40,886 nt of DNA from an uncultured Niabella sp. (lineage in GTDB: Bacteria; Bacteroidota; Bacteroidia; Chitinophagales; Chitinophagaceae), in contig CAKSQK010000011.1 of the NCBI GenBank assembly GCA_934486785.1, forward strand, positions 1 to 40,886, given 5' to 3'. The notes under the pieces are model-generated. The model was not told the origin of the DNA. It saw nothing but the letters and a program-made list of their open reading frames with translations, and did no database searches. Numbering within the stretch: the stretch's first letter is position 1; the number at the start of each line of letters is the position of its first letter. Positions 32,031-39,627 of the stretch are shown piece by piece. The position numbers and the translations under genes were made by a program.

Positions 32031-32234
32031 TTATTGACTGATGTCTTTTCTGTAAGTGATCTTCGCTTTTTTCATCATCATGCCATCTTTCATAAGGCTG
32101 GTCATAATAAGAAAGCGTTCTTTATATGTACGTTTAAGTGCAGCCCGAAGTAAATCTTCTTCTGCATTGTTATAAAGTTCATCGGGCTCCTTCATAACTA
32201 AGAGGCTTTTATTAATTTGATTTTTGACATTCAT
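32031..32234 (-). CDS. Small partner protein of the nucleotidyltransferase
   Basis: 67 residues, no family certain. It is helical and highly charged: EPDELYNNAEEDLLRAALKRTYKERFLIMTSLMKDGMMMKK. The pattern 'R.t..ERF..m..L......m.kkAKI' is like small proteins that precede nucleotidyltransferases in this phylum; that is from memory and not proved. A start 13 codons later (MKEPDE) is possible. The gene lies 13 bases before the transferase and 31 bases after the nuclease gene. A near-consensus -7 element (TGCATTTG, 32244-32237 minus) ends just before its start, so the pair may have its own promoter. Confidence 0.6.
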   Translation of the reverse strand: MNVKNQINKSLLVMKEPDELYNNAEEDLLRAALKRTYKERFLIMTSLMKDGMMMKKAKITYRKDISQ

Positions 32235-32265
32235 TGCAAATGCAATCTACTAAAATATTCAGAGA

Positions 32266-33303
32266 TTACTGCACCCTTTTCAACATGACCAGATAGGTGG
32301 GAAAGTGGTCGCTATAACCGTAATTGTATACATCGCCGCTGTAAGTGCGTTTTGGGTAGCCTTTGTATTGGCCAAAACTTTCTATCATAAAATCGGGCTT
32401 AAATATAACATTGCGATAAAAGAAAAAGCCGTCCTGTTTTTTGTCGAGCCAATCCTGCGAAATAATGATCTGGTCAAAAAGGCTCCACGAGTCGCGGTAA
32501 GCCAGTGTGCCGGTGCCGCTTTTGTAATCATTCACCCAGGGATTGTATAGTTCATTAGCTTTTAGTTTTTTAATATCGCCATGTGCTTTAAGGCCTAAGG
32601 TAAGGCTATTATTCACGGGTTCATCGTTCATGTCGCCCATTACAATGGTTTTGGTACCGGGGTAAATAATATTGATGGAATCCAAAAAACTTCTTAGCGT
32701 GGTGGCTGCTGCCATGCGGCCCGGCTCGGAGCGCTTTTCGCCGCCGGAACGGCTGGGCCAGTGGTTTACAAATACATTCACTTTTTCACCATCCAGCAGG
32801 CCCTGCACCCATAATATATCGCGGGTATAAACAGCATCTTTTGAGCCGGCAGGCAATTTTACGTAAATAGGCCGGCTTTTTTCCACCTTAAAATATTTGG
32901 GATTGTAAATAAGCGCCACATCCACACCCCTGAAATCTCTTGAATTATAATGCACATAACTATAATTGCGACTGGCAATGAGAGGGTGCCTTAATAAAGT
33001 ATCGAGCACAAACTGGTTTTCAATTTCGGCAGTGCCAAGCAGGGCAGGCCCATCGGGATTAACATTAGTGCCTATTTGTGAAAGCACTGTAGCAAGGCGC
33101 TGCACCTTATCGTTAAAAACCTTGCTGGTGTAAGCTTTAGCGCCGGTGGGTGTAAATCCCGCGTCATCGTTACTGCCATGAAAAATAGTGTCGTAAAAAT
33201 TTTCGAAATTGTAAAAACTTACAATGACCGATTTATAGGATTGCTGCGCGAATGCCCCGAACGCCGCGAATAAAACTATTACTAAAATGCCTGCTTTTTT
33301 CAT
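32266..33303 (-). CDS. Secreted endonuclease/exonuclease/phosphatase family protein
   Basis: 345 residues with a signal peptide (AGILVIVLFAAFGAFA|Q). The EEP fold shows in order: FYNFENFYD (Asn for metal), LGTAEIEN (catalytic Glu), VNHWPSR (catalytic His), MGDMNDEP (Asp and Asn) and the end SDHFPTYL (Asp-His). All key residues are present. The family cuts phosphodiester bonds in nucleic acids or phosphoinositides; a secreted form suits use of extracellular DNA, RNA or other phosphodiesters. It is divergent from the TonB-dependent receptor and DUF5689 gene. A -7 element is at 33340-33333. Confidence 0.88.
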   Translation of the reverse strand: MKKAGILVIVLFAAFGAFAQQSYKSVIVSFYNFENFYDTIFHGSNDDAGFTPTGAKAYTSKVFNDKVQRLATVLSQIGTNVNPDGPALLGTAEIENQFVLDTLLRHPLIASRNYSYVHYNSRDFRGVDVALIYNPKYFKVEKSRPIYVKLPAGSKDAVYTRDILWVQGLLDGEKVNVFVNHWPSRSGGEKRSEPGRMAAATTLRSFLDSINIIYPGTKTIVMGDMNDEPVNNSLTLGLKAHGDIKKLKANELYNPWVNDYKSGTGTLAYRDSWSLFDQIIISQDWLDKKQDGFFFYRNVIFKPDFMIESFGQYKGYPKRTYSGDVYNYGYSDHFPTYLVMLKRVQ

Positions 33304-33332
33304 TATGCTTATGTGTCGTTTATATAAGATGC

Positions 33333-33340
33333 CAAATGTA
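33333..33340 (-). promoter_or_regulatory. Nuclease promoter -7 element (TACATTTG on minus)
   Basis: Exact TAnnTTTG match on the minus strand, 30 bases upstream of the nuclease ATG. Confidence 0.5.
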
Positions 33341-33361
33341 CTGCCGTAAAAGAGTGCGACG

Positions 33362-33382
33362 CCTGCCTACCGGACAGGCAGG
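33362..33382. repeat. Dispersed palindrome, family A
   Basis: Arms CCTGCCT (33362-33368) and AGGCAGG (33376-33382) around ACCGGAC. The upstream TGCGACG is shared with the copy at 7866-7892. Confidence 0.6.
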
Positions 33383-33422
33383 CAACCAGGATGCCACCTA
33401 TTCTTCAGCCGGGCTCATAATA

Positions 33423-33436
33423 TTGATTGCAATCAA
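33423..33436. promoter_or_regulatory. FNR-type palindrome in the divergent promoter region
   Basis: TTGATTGCAATCAA equals the FNR/ANR consensus TTGAT-N4-ATCAA and is a perfect 14-base palindrome. It lies about 100 bases upstream of the receptor start and about 90 upstream of the nuclease start. Binding by a Crp/Fnr-family protein is inference. Confidence 0.45.
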
Positions 33437-33500
33437 CTTTGTGTTATAAAAAAATATTATAAGACTTTATTGCTTCCTGTATTGCCAAACTAACTAATTT

Positions 33501-33508
33501 TACATTCG
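33501..33508 (+). promoter_or_regulatory. Receptor promoter -7-like element (TACATTCG)
   Basis: One mismatch to TAnnTTTG, about 32 bases before the receptor ATG. The FNR-type site would be centred near -82 from its start. Confidence 0.35.
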
Positions 33509-33539
33509 CTTTTTTGTTTATAAAGATAAAAATTACCCA

Positions 33540-36128
33540 ATGAAAGTTGCTTTAACCACGCTCTTTCTGCTTTGTGTGTTTGCCGTGCATGCGCAAGTTA
33601 CTCCCACAACCGATACTACGCAAAGAAAAGATACAGCTATTGTAAATATCCTTGATAACATACAGGAGAATATGCCAACCATAAGCCTGAGCGATGATGA
33701 GCTGGATGCCGATGGGGGCAGTAACACATCCGTGTCGTCGATTTTAGGTGCCAGCCGCAATCCTTTCCTCTCTGCTGTTTCTTTTAGTTTTTCGCCTGTT
33801 CGTTACCGGGTAAGAGGTTATGAAAATGCTGATGCCACTTACCTGAACGGTGTGGATTTTACCGGCCTTGATAATGGCTTTACGCCTTTTGGCCTGTGGA
33901 GCGGGCTTACCAACGTAATGCGCAGCCGCGAAAACTCGCTGGGCCTGGAGGCTAATAATTACGCCATTGGCGGAATAGGACTAAACTCGAACGTGGATAT
34001 GCGCGCCGGCTCGCAATGGGCGCAAACGCAAATAGGTTACGCCGTATCGAACCGCAACTACAGGCACCGCATACTTTTTACACACGGCACAGGCTTTAAT
34101 AAAAAAGGATGGGCTTACGCGATGATGCTAAGCCCGCGTTATGCTGATGAAGGCTACGTGGATGGAACGTATTACCGCAGCCTGAGCTATTATGCTGCCA
34201 TAGACAAAAAGATAGGTAGTAAGAACACTGTATCGCTGATAGCTTTTGGCTCGCCTACTGAAAATGGAAGGCAGGGCCCCAGCACACAGGAGGCGATGGA
34301 TTTGGCAGGCAGCAATTATTACAACCCATCGTGGGGATACCAGAATGGTAAAAAAAGGAATAGTAATGTGGCTGAAACTTTTCAGCCTGCATTTATGGCG
34401 GTGCATGAGTATAAGCCAAATAATAAAACCCGCTGGATGACCACGCTGGCCTATACCACGGGAAAAAGAAAAACATCGGCCTTTGACTGGAACAATGCTG
34501 CCGACCCGCGGCCGGATTATTACCGGTACCTGCCCAGCTATTACGATCTTACCGAACCAAATAAGGCAGAGCGGCTGAGGGCCTCCATGCGCGCCAACCC
34601 TAATATGCTGCAAGTGGACTGGCATGGCATGTACGATGCTAACCGCGGAAATATTTTAACAGTTACTGATGGCAGTGGCAACAGTGTTACCGGAGCCCGC
34701 TCGGTGTATATTTTGCAAAACAGGGTGAATGACCTGAACCGTATTTTATTTAATACCAATTTTAATACAAAGCTTACAGATGTGCTGGGCCTCACTGTTG
34801 GCGCTAACTTTCAGCAGCAGGGCAACCGTTATTACCTTGAAGCGAAAGATATTTTGGGTGGCGATTACTGGCTGAACATTAACCAGTTTGCACAAAGGGG
34901 ATACCCAACCGATCCTCAAAAATGGCAGTATGATGTAAATGATCCCAACCGCATTATTAAAAACGGCGACAGGTATGGGTACGATTATAAGATGACGATG
35001 AACCGTGGCGCTGCCTGGGCGCAATTGCTGTTCACGCTTACCCGGTTCGATATTTTTGCTGCGAGTGAACTGTCTGCCTCTAACTTTTACCGGACAGGTA
35101 TGGTAAAGAACGGGTTGTTCATGGATCAGTCTTACGGTGACTCTAAAAAATTCAACTTTTTAAATACTTCTTCAAAAGCGGGTGTTACCTATAAGCTGAA
35201 CGGCAGGAATTACTTTTTTGTAAACGGCGCATATATAACCGCGCCACCGTATTTTGATAATGTATTTACCTCGCCGCGCACACGCAATACCGTGCAGGAT
35301 AGCATTACAAGCGAAATAACACAAAGCATTGAGGCGGGCTATAAATTAATGTCGCCAAATGTAAAAGCCGTGCTGAACGGTTATTACACTAAAATGAAGG
35401 ACGGCTTTGATATGCTGAGTTTTTATTACGACGAGGAGGAGTACCGCGATTTTGTAAACTATGCCATGAGCAAGATTGATAAGGTGTTTTTTGGTGCGGA
35501 ACTCGGGCTTGAAGCAAAGCTTACTTCCACTCTTACATTTAACGGCGCTGCATCTGTAGGCAGGTATTATTACGACAGCAGGCAAAAGGCGGTGGTAACG
35601 GTAGATAACAGCAACGACAGGGCTACTACTCAAACGGTGTATATGAAGAATTACCGGGTACCCTCCACCCCGCAAAACGCGTATAACGCCGGGCTGTTTT
35701 ACCGCTCGCCAAAGTATTGGTACATCAGCCTTTCGGCAAATTATTTTGATAATATGTGGATAGACCCTGCCGAACCAAGAAGAACGAATGTGGCTTACGC
35801 GGATATGAATCCCAACGATCCTAAGGTGCAAAATTTTTATAACACTCTTATAAAGCAGGAAAGATACGAGCCGCAATTTACGCTCGACTTTTTTGGCGGA
35901 TGGTCTAAAAGGCTGCCCCGCAAATATTACATCAATAACCAGCCGAGCTATATTGTATTTAACCTTGGTGTAAATAATCTTTTAAACAATACCAATATTC
36001 GTTCCGGCGGTTTTGAGCAGGCAAGGTATGATGCCACTACAACTTATAATCCCAATAAATTTCCTAATAAATATTACTACGCTTACGGGCTTAACTATTA
36101 TGCCAGCGTGATGTTCCGTTTTAATTAA
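33540..36128 (+). CDS. TonB-dependent outer membrane receptor
   Basis: 862 residues. The signal peptide ends at VHA|Q. After a short linker (VNILDNIQENMPTISLSDDELDAD) comes a plug-like region with SFSPVRYRVRGYENADATYLNGVDFTGL, then a long barrel of aromatic strands ending VMFRFN, the usual C-terminal phenylalanine strand. It lacks the N-terminal CarboxypepD_reg-like domain of SusC proteins, and the plug looks slightly reduced. It is followed after 19 bases by the double-DUF5689 lipoprotein and faces the secreted nuclease, which points to uptake of products from nucleic acid or phosphodiester cleavage. The ligand is not proved. Confidence 0.85.
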   Translation: MKVALTTLFLLCVFAVHAQVTPTTDTTQRKDTAIVNILDNIQENMPTISLSDDELDADGGSNTSVSSILGASRNPFLSAVSFSFSPVRYRVRGYENADATYLNGVDFTGLDNGFTPFGLWSGLTNVMRSRENSLGLEANNYAIGGIGLNSNVDMRAGSQWAQTQIGYAVSNRNYRHRILFTHGTGFNKKGWAYAMMLSPRYADEGYVDGTYYRSLSYYAAIDKKIGSKNTVSLIAFGSPTENGRQGPSTQEAMDLAGSNYYNPSWGYQNGKKRNSNVAETFQPAFMAVHEYKPNNKTRWMTTLAYTTGKRKTSAFDWNNAADPRPDYYRYLPSYYDLTEPNKAERLRASMRANPNMLQVDWHGMYDANRGNILTVTDGSGNSVTGARSVYILQNRVNDLNRILFNTNFNTKLTDVLGLTVGANFQQQGNRYYLEAKDILGGDYWLNINQFAQRGYPTDPQKWQYDVNDPNRIIKNGDRYGYDYKMTMNRGAAWAQLLFTLTRFDIFAASELSASNFYRTGMVKNGLFMDQSYGDSKKFNFLNTSSKAGVTYKLNGRNYFFVNGAYITAPPYFDNVFTSPRTRNTVQDSITSEITQSIEAGYKLMSPNVKAVLNGYYTKMKDGFDMLSFYYDEEEYRDFVNYAMSKIDKVFFGAELGLEAKLTSTLTFNGAASVGRYYYDSRQKAVVTVDNSNDRATTQTVYMKNYRVPSTPQNAYNAGLFYRSPKYWYISLSANYFDNMWIDPAEPRRTNVAYADMNPNDPKVQNFYNTLIKQERYEPQFTLDFFGGWSKRLPRKYYINNQPSYIVFNLGVNNLLNNTNIRSGGFEQARYDATTTYNPNKFPNKYYYAYGLNYYASVMFRFN

Positions 36129-36147
36129 TTTATAAATCCATACAATA

Positions 36148-38217
36148 ATGAATTCGATATTACGATTTAAAGGAAGCCTTCTTGCATTAGTTGCAGCATT
36201 CGGTATGCTGGTTATTGCTTCTTGTAATAAAAATTTTGATGAGCCGCCTTTTCATGAAGACCCGAACCTGCCGGTTACCATGACGATAAAAGATTTAAAG
36301 GCCAGGTATGCTTCCAGAGAAAACTTTCAAACAATAAATGACGACCAGGTTATTGCGGGTGTGGTTGTTGCAGATGACCGTTCGGGTAATTTTTACCAAC
36401 AAATAGTAATACAGGACGAAACCGGTGGTATTCCCATAAGAATGAACAGCGCCGACCTTTACACAAAATTTCCTGTGGGCCGTAAAGTATATGTAAAGCT
36501 TAGAGATCTGATGCTGGGCGATTACGGTGGTTTGATACAGCTTGGTATGGACTCATCGCGGGGCAGTAATGGCAGACTGAACTTAGGACTAATACCCACT
36601 GCTTTAATCGATTCATTTGTTATTCGCGGCTCTTACGGGCATGCAGTTACTCCCAAAGTGATAAAACCATCAGACCTGACAACTGATATTCAAAATCCTT
36701 ATTACGGCATGCTGGTACAGATCAATAATGCAGAGTTCAGGGATGCCGATATAGTAAAAACTTATGCAAACCCTACTGACACCGAAAATGAATCGGCAAG
36801 AAACTTTACCATTAAGCCCTGTGATGATAATAAAAGCATTGTTTTAAGAAACAGCAGTTATGCTGATTTTGCCGGGTATCCGGTACCGCAGGGCAACGGG
36901 CCATTGGTAGGGATTGCCACTATTTTTAATACAACAATTCAGATTGCTATAAGAGATACCGCTGATGTACAGTTTAAAGGCCCCAGGTGTAATGGGCAGG
37001 TGCCGGTGGGCAGTACGAAAACTATTGCGGAAGTGTTACAGTATGCAACAGGAGATTCCACAATTCCAGGGGGCGTTTGGATCGAGGGTGTGATCGTTTC
37101 TGATACTAAAAATGAAGCGGCAGGAAATTACAGATTGCAGGAAGGAACTTCTGGTATACAGGTTCGTTTTGCAAATGGCAGCAACCCTTCGCCCGGCGCA
37201 TTGGAAGATAAATTGAAAGTGTATGTTGGCGGCCAGCGGTTTAGTATTTTTAGCGGCGGTTTGCAGATAAACGGAGCTGAAGTATCTTCCACAACAGGTG
37301 CCGGAACAGTAGTGCCAAGGGTGGCAACTATAGCTCAAATTGCTCAAAGCATGCGTGCGTGGGAATCAACTGTGGTTAAGATTGACAATGTAACGTTTGC
37401 CCAATCAGGAACTACTTCTACAGGTATTATTTATACTGTAACAGATGCTACCGGTTCGTTAAAAACTTCAGTAAGAACAGCATCCGGAATCACTATGCCT
37501 ACAACAGCAACAAGTGTTACAGGATACGTCAATGTGTATCAATCCTCTGCAGGTTCTCCGGAAGCTCAAATAACGTTGAGAACACAAGATGATATTGTTG
37601 GCGGGGTAGTTGTGCCCCCGAGTTCAGGACCTTTCACTGCTACGTACAATTTCGCGTTGTTACAAAATAATTCCGGTACCACTGACCCTACCGCACCTCC
37701 AACAGTAGCAAACCTTACATTTTCAAACTTTACGGCGGTGGGTCTTAGTGCCAACTCTTCTGCAGGCGGCAGATTCTCATTTAGTGGTTGGCCATTAGGC
37801 GCTACAAATGGCAGTGATGTATTTACCGGGGATATAGATATTTCTAAATACTACGAAATCACTATAACACCGGCGAGTGGAACCAAGCTCGACCTTTCAA
37901 AACTTACCTTCACTTTCCAAAGGTCTGGCACAGGTACCCGCCAGGCGGTAGTGAGAGCAAGTGTTGACAATTTTGCCACAAACCTGCCTGCGTCGATCGA
38001 TCCCACCAATGCAAATTTAACAGTAGTTCCCACCAATGTTCTACAAGTTGTGGCAGATGCAACCACTTCAGCCCAGGACGGAAGCACGATTACTTTTGGC
38101 AGTTCTCATACGAATCTTACAGCGCCTGTGGTTTTAAGATTTTACGGCTTGAATGCTGAAGCCTCCGGTGGTACTTTTAGTATAGATAATGTTGTGATCA
38201 CAGGAACAACCCATTAG
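36148..38217 (+). CDS. Surface lipoprotein with two DUF5689 domains
   Basis: 689 residues. The lipobox is LVIAS|C26, and the next residues NKNFDEPP carry the acidic pair typical of lipoproteins sent to the cell surface in this phylum. The first DUF5689 domain spans about 42-280 (TIKDLKARYASRENFQTINDDQVIAGVVVADDRSGNFYQQIVIQDETGGI), the second about 288-485 (TIAEVLQYATGDSTIPGGVWIEGVIVSDTKNEAAGNYRLQEGTSGIQVRF). The 'I.G.V..D...nfy.q..iqd..gGi.v' pattern suggests an OB-like sandwich, as in nuclease-associated OB folds. Residues 498-689 form a further beta sandwich that ends in TFSIDNVVITG. It lies 19 bases after the receptor and is probably its surface partner. Confidence 0.83.
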   Translation: MNSILRFKGSLLALVAAFGMLVIASCNKNFDEPPFHEDPNLPVTMTIKDLKARYASRENFQTINDDQVIAGVVVADDRSGNFYQQIVIQDETGGIPIRMNSADLYTKFPVGRKVYVKLRDLMLGDYGGLIQLGMDSSRGSNGRLNLGLIPTALIDSFVIRGSYGHAVTPKVIKPSDLTTDIQNPYYGMLVQINNAEFRDADIVKTYANPTDTENESARNFTIKPCDDNKSIVLRNSSYADFAGYPVPQGNGPLVGIATIFNTTIQIAIRDTADVQFKGPRCNGQVPVGSTKTIAEVLQYATGDSTIPGGVWIEGVIVSDTKNEAAGNYRLQEGTSGIQVRFANGSNPSPGALEDKLKVYVGGQRFSIFSGGLQINGAEVSSTTGAGTVVPRVATIAQIAQSMRAWESTVVKIDNVTFAQSGTTSTGIIYTVTDATGSLKTSVRTASGITMPTTATSVTGYVNVYQSSAGSPEAQITLRTQDDIVGGVVVPPSSGPFTATYNFALLQNNSGTTDPTAPPTVANLTFSNFTAVGLSANSSAGGRFSFSGWPLGATNGSDVFTGDIDISKYYEITITPASGTKLDLSKLTFTFQRSGTGTRQAVVRASVDNFATNLPASIDPTNANLTVVPTNVLQVVADATTSAQDGSTITFGSSHTNLTAPVVLRFYGLNAEASGGTFSIDNVVITGTTH

Positions 38218-38235
38218 TTTAGAATATCAACCTCT

Positions 38236-38265
38236 AAAAGCCGCTTCTTACGGAGCGGCTTTTTA
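38236..38265 (+). terminator. Terminator after the DUF5689 lipoprotein
   Basis: Arms AAAAGCCGCT (38236-38245) and AGCGGCTTTT (38254-38263) pair exactly over ten bases, ending in a T tract. It closes the receptor-lipoprotein operon. Confidence 0.9.
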
Positions 38266-38354
38266 TATGGCTTTTGAAATTATTCATAAACCTGGGCAGG
38301 GTCAGCGCTCACTAAATTCTTCAAAACCTTTTCACTTCAAACCGTAAACTTTCC

Positions 38355-38362
38355 TATATTTG
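38355..38362 (+). promoter_or_regulatory. ffs: SRP RNA promoter -7 element (TATATTTG)
   Basis: Exact TAnnTTTG match placed just upstream of the expected first base of the SRP RNA, near 38367. Confidence 0.65.
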
Positions 38363-38366
38363 CCGC

Positions 38367-38466
38367 CCGGCAGGTCTCATACGGCCAGCTCCTGCTGAAC
38401 CTCCCCAGGATCGGAAGATAGCAAGGATAGGCGGTTGTAGCGGCGCGATGTGAGTAGCCTGCCCTT
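38367..38466 (+). ncRNA. ffs: Signal recognition particle RNA (small, 4.5S type)
   Basis: The conserved Ffh-binding core is intact: CAGG (38406-38409), AUC, the tetraloop GGAA (38413-38416), GAU, AGCA (38420-38423). The ends pair: GGCAGG with CCTGCC, and CTCA with TGAG, giving one long hairpin of about 100 bases. It is followed by a T tract (38464-38470). The RNA scaffolds Ffh and helps deliver membrane proteins to the translocon. The ends are estimated to within a few bases. Confidence 0.93.
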
Positions 38467-38470
38467 TTTT

Positions 38471-38501
38471 ATTGACAATTTTTGTATCTTCAATTGTCAA
38501 T
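38471..38501. repeat. Inverted repeat between SRP RNA and the next gene
   Basis: Arms ATTGACAATT (38471-38480) and AATTGTCAAT (38492-38501) pair exactly over ten bases around an 11-base spacer. It lies directly after the SRP RNA terminator tract and before the start at 38510. It could be an operator or the edge of an inserted segment. Confidence 0.55.
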
Positions 38502-38509
38502 TATATTTT

Positions 38510-38875
38510 ATGAACTCTATTGAACTTTGTAGCAGAATCAAAAAATTCTCATTGCGCCTTGTTCCCTTTTGCGAAGCTTTACCAAAAAGAAAAATTTCAT
38601 ACATCATAGAAGATCAACTTTTGCGATCAGGTTTTTCCGCCGCTGCTAATTATCGTGCATCTTGCAATGCTCAATCAAAAAAAGCTTTTAATGCTAAGTT
38701 AAGTATCGCCCTGGAAGAAATAGATGAGGCTTGTTTTTGGCTGGAAATAATTGATGATTTGAGCCTGATAAAAAAGAATAAGCTAAGCCTTATAATGCAG
38801 GAAGCATTAGAATTAACAAAAATATTAGGGGCATCACGAAGAACAAGTACAAAAAATTTGAAAATTAACAATTAA
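38510..38875 (+). CDS. Four-helix-bundle protein (S23 / 23S rRNA IVS type)
   Basis: 121 residues from the ATG at 38510; the frame is open further upstream but would run through the SRP RNA. The order is four helices, starting MNSIELCSRIKKFSLRLV, with the family motif DQLLRSGFSAAANYRASCNAQSKKAFNAKLSIALEEIDEACFWLEII. The DQLLRSG-S-x-x-AN-x-EA signature is kept except that the usual Glu after N-Y is R. Family members were first seen in intervening sequences of 23S rRNA, and occur as single genes in this phylum. The function is unknown; they form pentamers in solved structures. The stop is followed by AT-rich sequence leading to the aldolase gene. Confidence 0.85.
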   Translation: MNSIELCSRIKKFSLRLVPFCEALPKRKISYIIEDQLLRSGFSAAANYRASCNAQSKKAFNAKLSIALEEIDEACFWLEIIDDLSLIKKNKLSLIMQEALELTKILGASRRTSTKNLKINN

Positions 38876-38887
38876 AAATTACCAATA

Positions 38888-39541
38888 ATGAAGTTTTTCA
38901 TTGACACTGCCAATCTCGACCAGATTAAAGAAGCCAATGAGCTTGGTATTTTAGATGGCGTAACCACTAACCCTTCGCTGATGGCTAAGGAAGGCATTAA
39001 AGGCGAAGATGCAGTAATGAAACATTATGAAACCATTTGCGAAATGGTTGACGGCGACATCAGTGCCGAAGTGATCAGTACTGATACGGATGGCATTATA
39101 GAAGAAGGAAAAAAACTTGCTGCCATACACCCGAACATCGTGGTAAAAGTACCCATGATTAAAGACGGAATCAAAGCCATTAAATGGTTTACCGATAATG
39201 GTATAAAAACCAATTGCACGCTCGTGTTTAGCGCGGGGCAGGCAATACTTGCTGCAAAAGCAGGCGCTACTTATCTTTCGCCTTTTATTGGCCGTATAGA
39301 TGATAGCGGTTGGGAAGGTATTCAGCTAATTCAGCAAATTGCAAATATATTTTCTGTTCAGGAGTATAAAACAGAAATACTTGCTGCATCCATACGCAAC
39401 ACCAATCACATTATTCAGTGTGCTGAGGCTGGCGCCGATGTGGTTACCAGCCCGCTGGAACCGATACTTGGGTTATTAAAACATCCGTTAACAGATATTG
39501 GCCTCGCTAAATTTTTAGAAGACGCAAAAAAATTCCAGTAA
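38888..39541 (+). CDS. fsa: Fructose-6-phosphate aldolase / transaldolase-like protein
   Basis: 217 residues, the short form of the transaldolase family. The start [34 protein letters not shown] is standard. The Schiff-base lysine is K87 in VVKVPM, and [29 protein letters not shown] is the conserved strand-loop region. The short length and the absence of extra helices fit either fructose-6-phosphate aldolase or a short transaldolase; these are hard to tell apart without testing. The cells would use it in sugar-phosphate metabolism. It lies 12 bases after the four-helix-bundle gene. Confidence 0.9.
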   Translation: MKFFIDTANLDQIKEANELGILDGVTTNPSLMAKEGIKGEDAVMKHYETICEMVDGDISAEVISTDTDGIIEEGKKLAAIHPNIVVKVPMIKDGIKAIKWFTDNGIKTNCTLVFSAGQAILAAKAGATYLSPFIGRIDDSGWEGIQLIQQIANIFSVQEYKTEILAASIRNTNHIIQCAEAGADVVTSPLEPILGLLKHPLTDIGLAKFLEDAKKFQ

Positions 39542-39553
39542 AATAACCGTTAC

Positions 39554-39605
39554 AGGTTACAAGTTACAAGTGTTCAAAGAACCTGTATCCTGCAACTTGT
39601 AACCT
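39554..39605. repeat. Inverted repeat with 12-base arms
   Basis: AGGTTACAAGTT (39554-39565) and AACTTGTAACCT (39594-39605) pair exactly. The left side also repeats TTACAAG directly. No T tract follows, so it is not an evident terminator; it lies between fsa and the permease gene. Confidence 0.55.
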
Positions 39606-39627
39606 CGAAACCTGAAGCAATTTTTTA

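Larger units (their letters stand above)
33304..33539. other. Divergent promoter region, nuclease and receptor
   Basis: The 236-base gap holds the nuclease -7 element, a family A palindrome (33362-33382), an exact FNR-type palindrome (33423-33436) and a -7-like element before the receptor (TACATTCG, 33501-33508). No gene was found. Confidence 0.6.

Noticed and set aside
38450..38509. Upstream extension of the four-helix-bundle protein
   Set aside because: It would run across the end of the SRP RNA and its T tract; the ATG at 38510 gives the family start.
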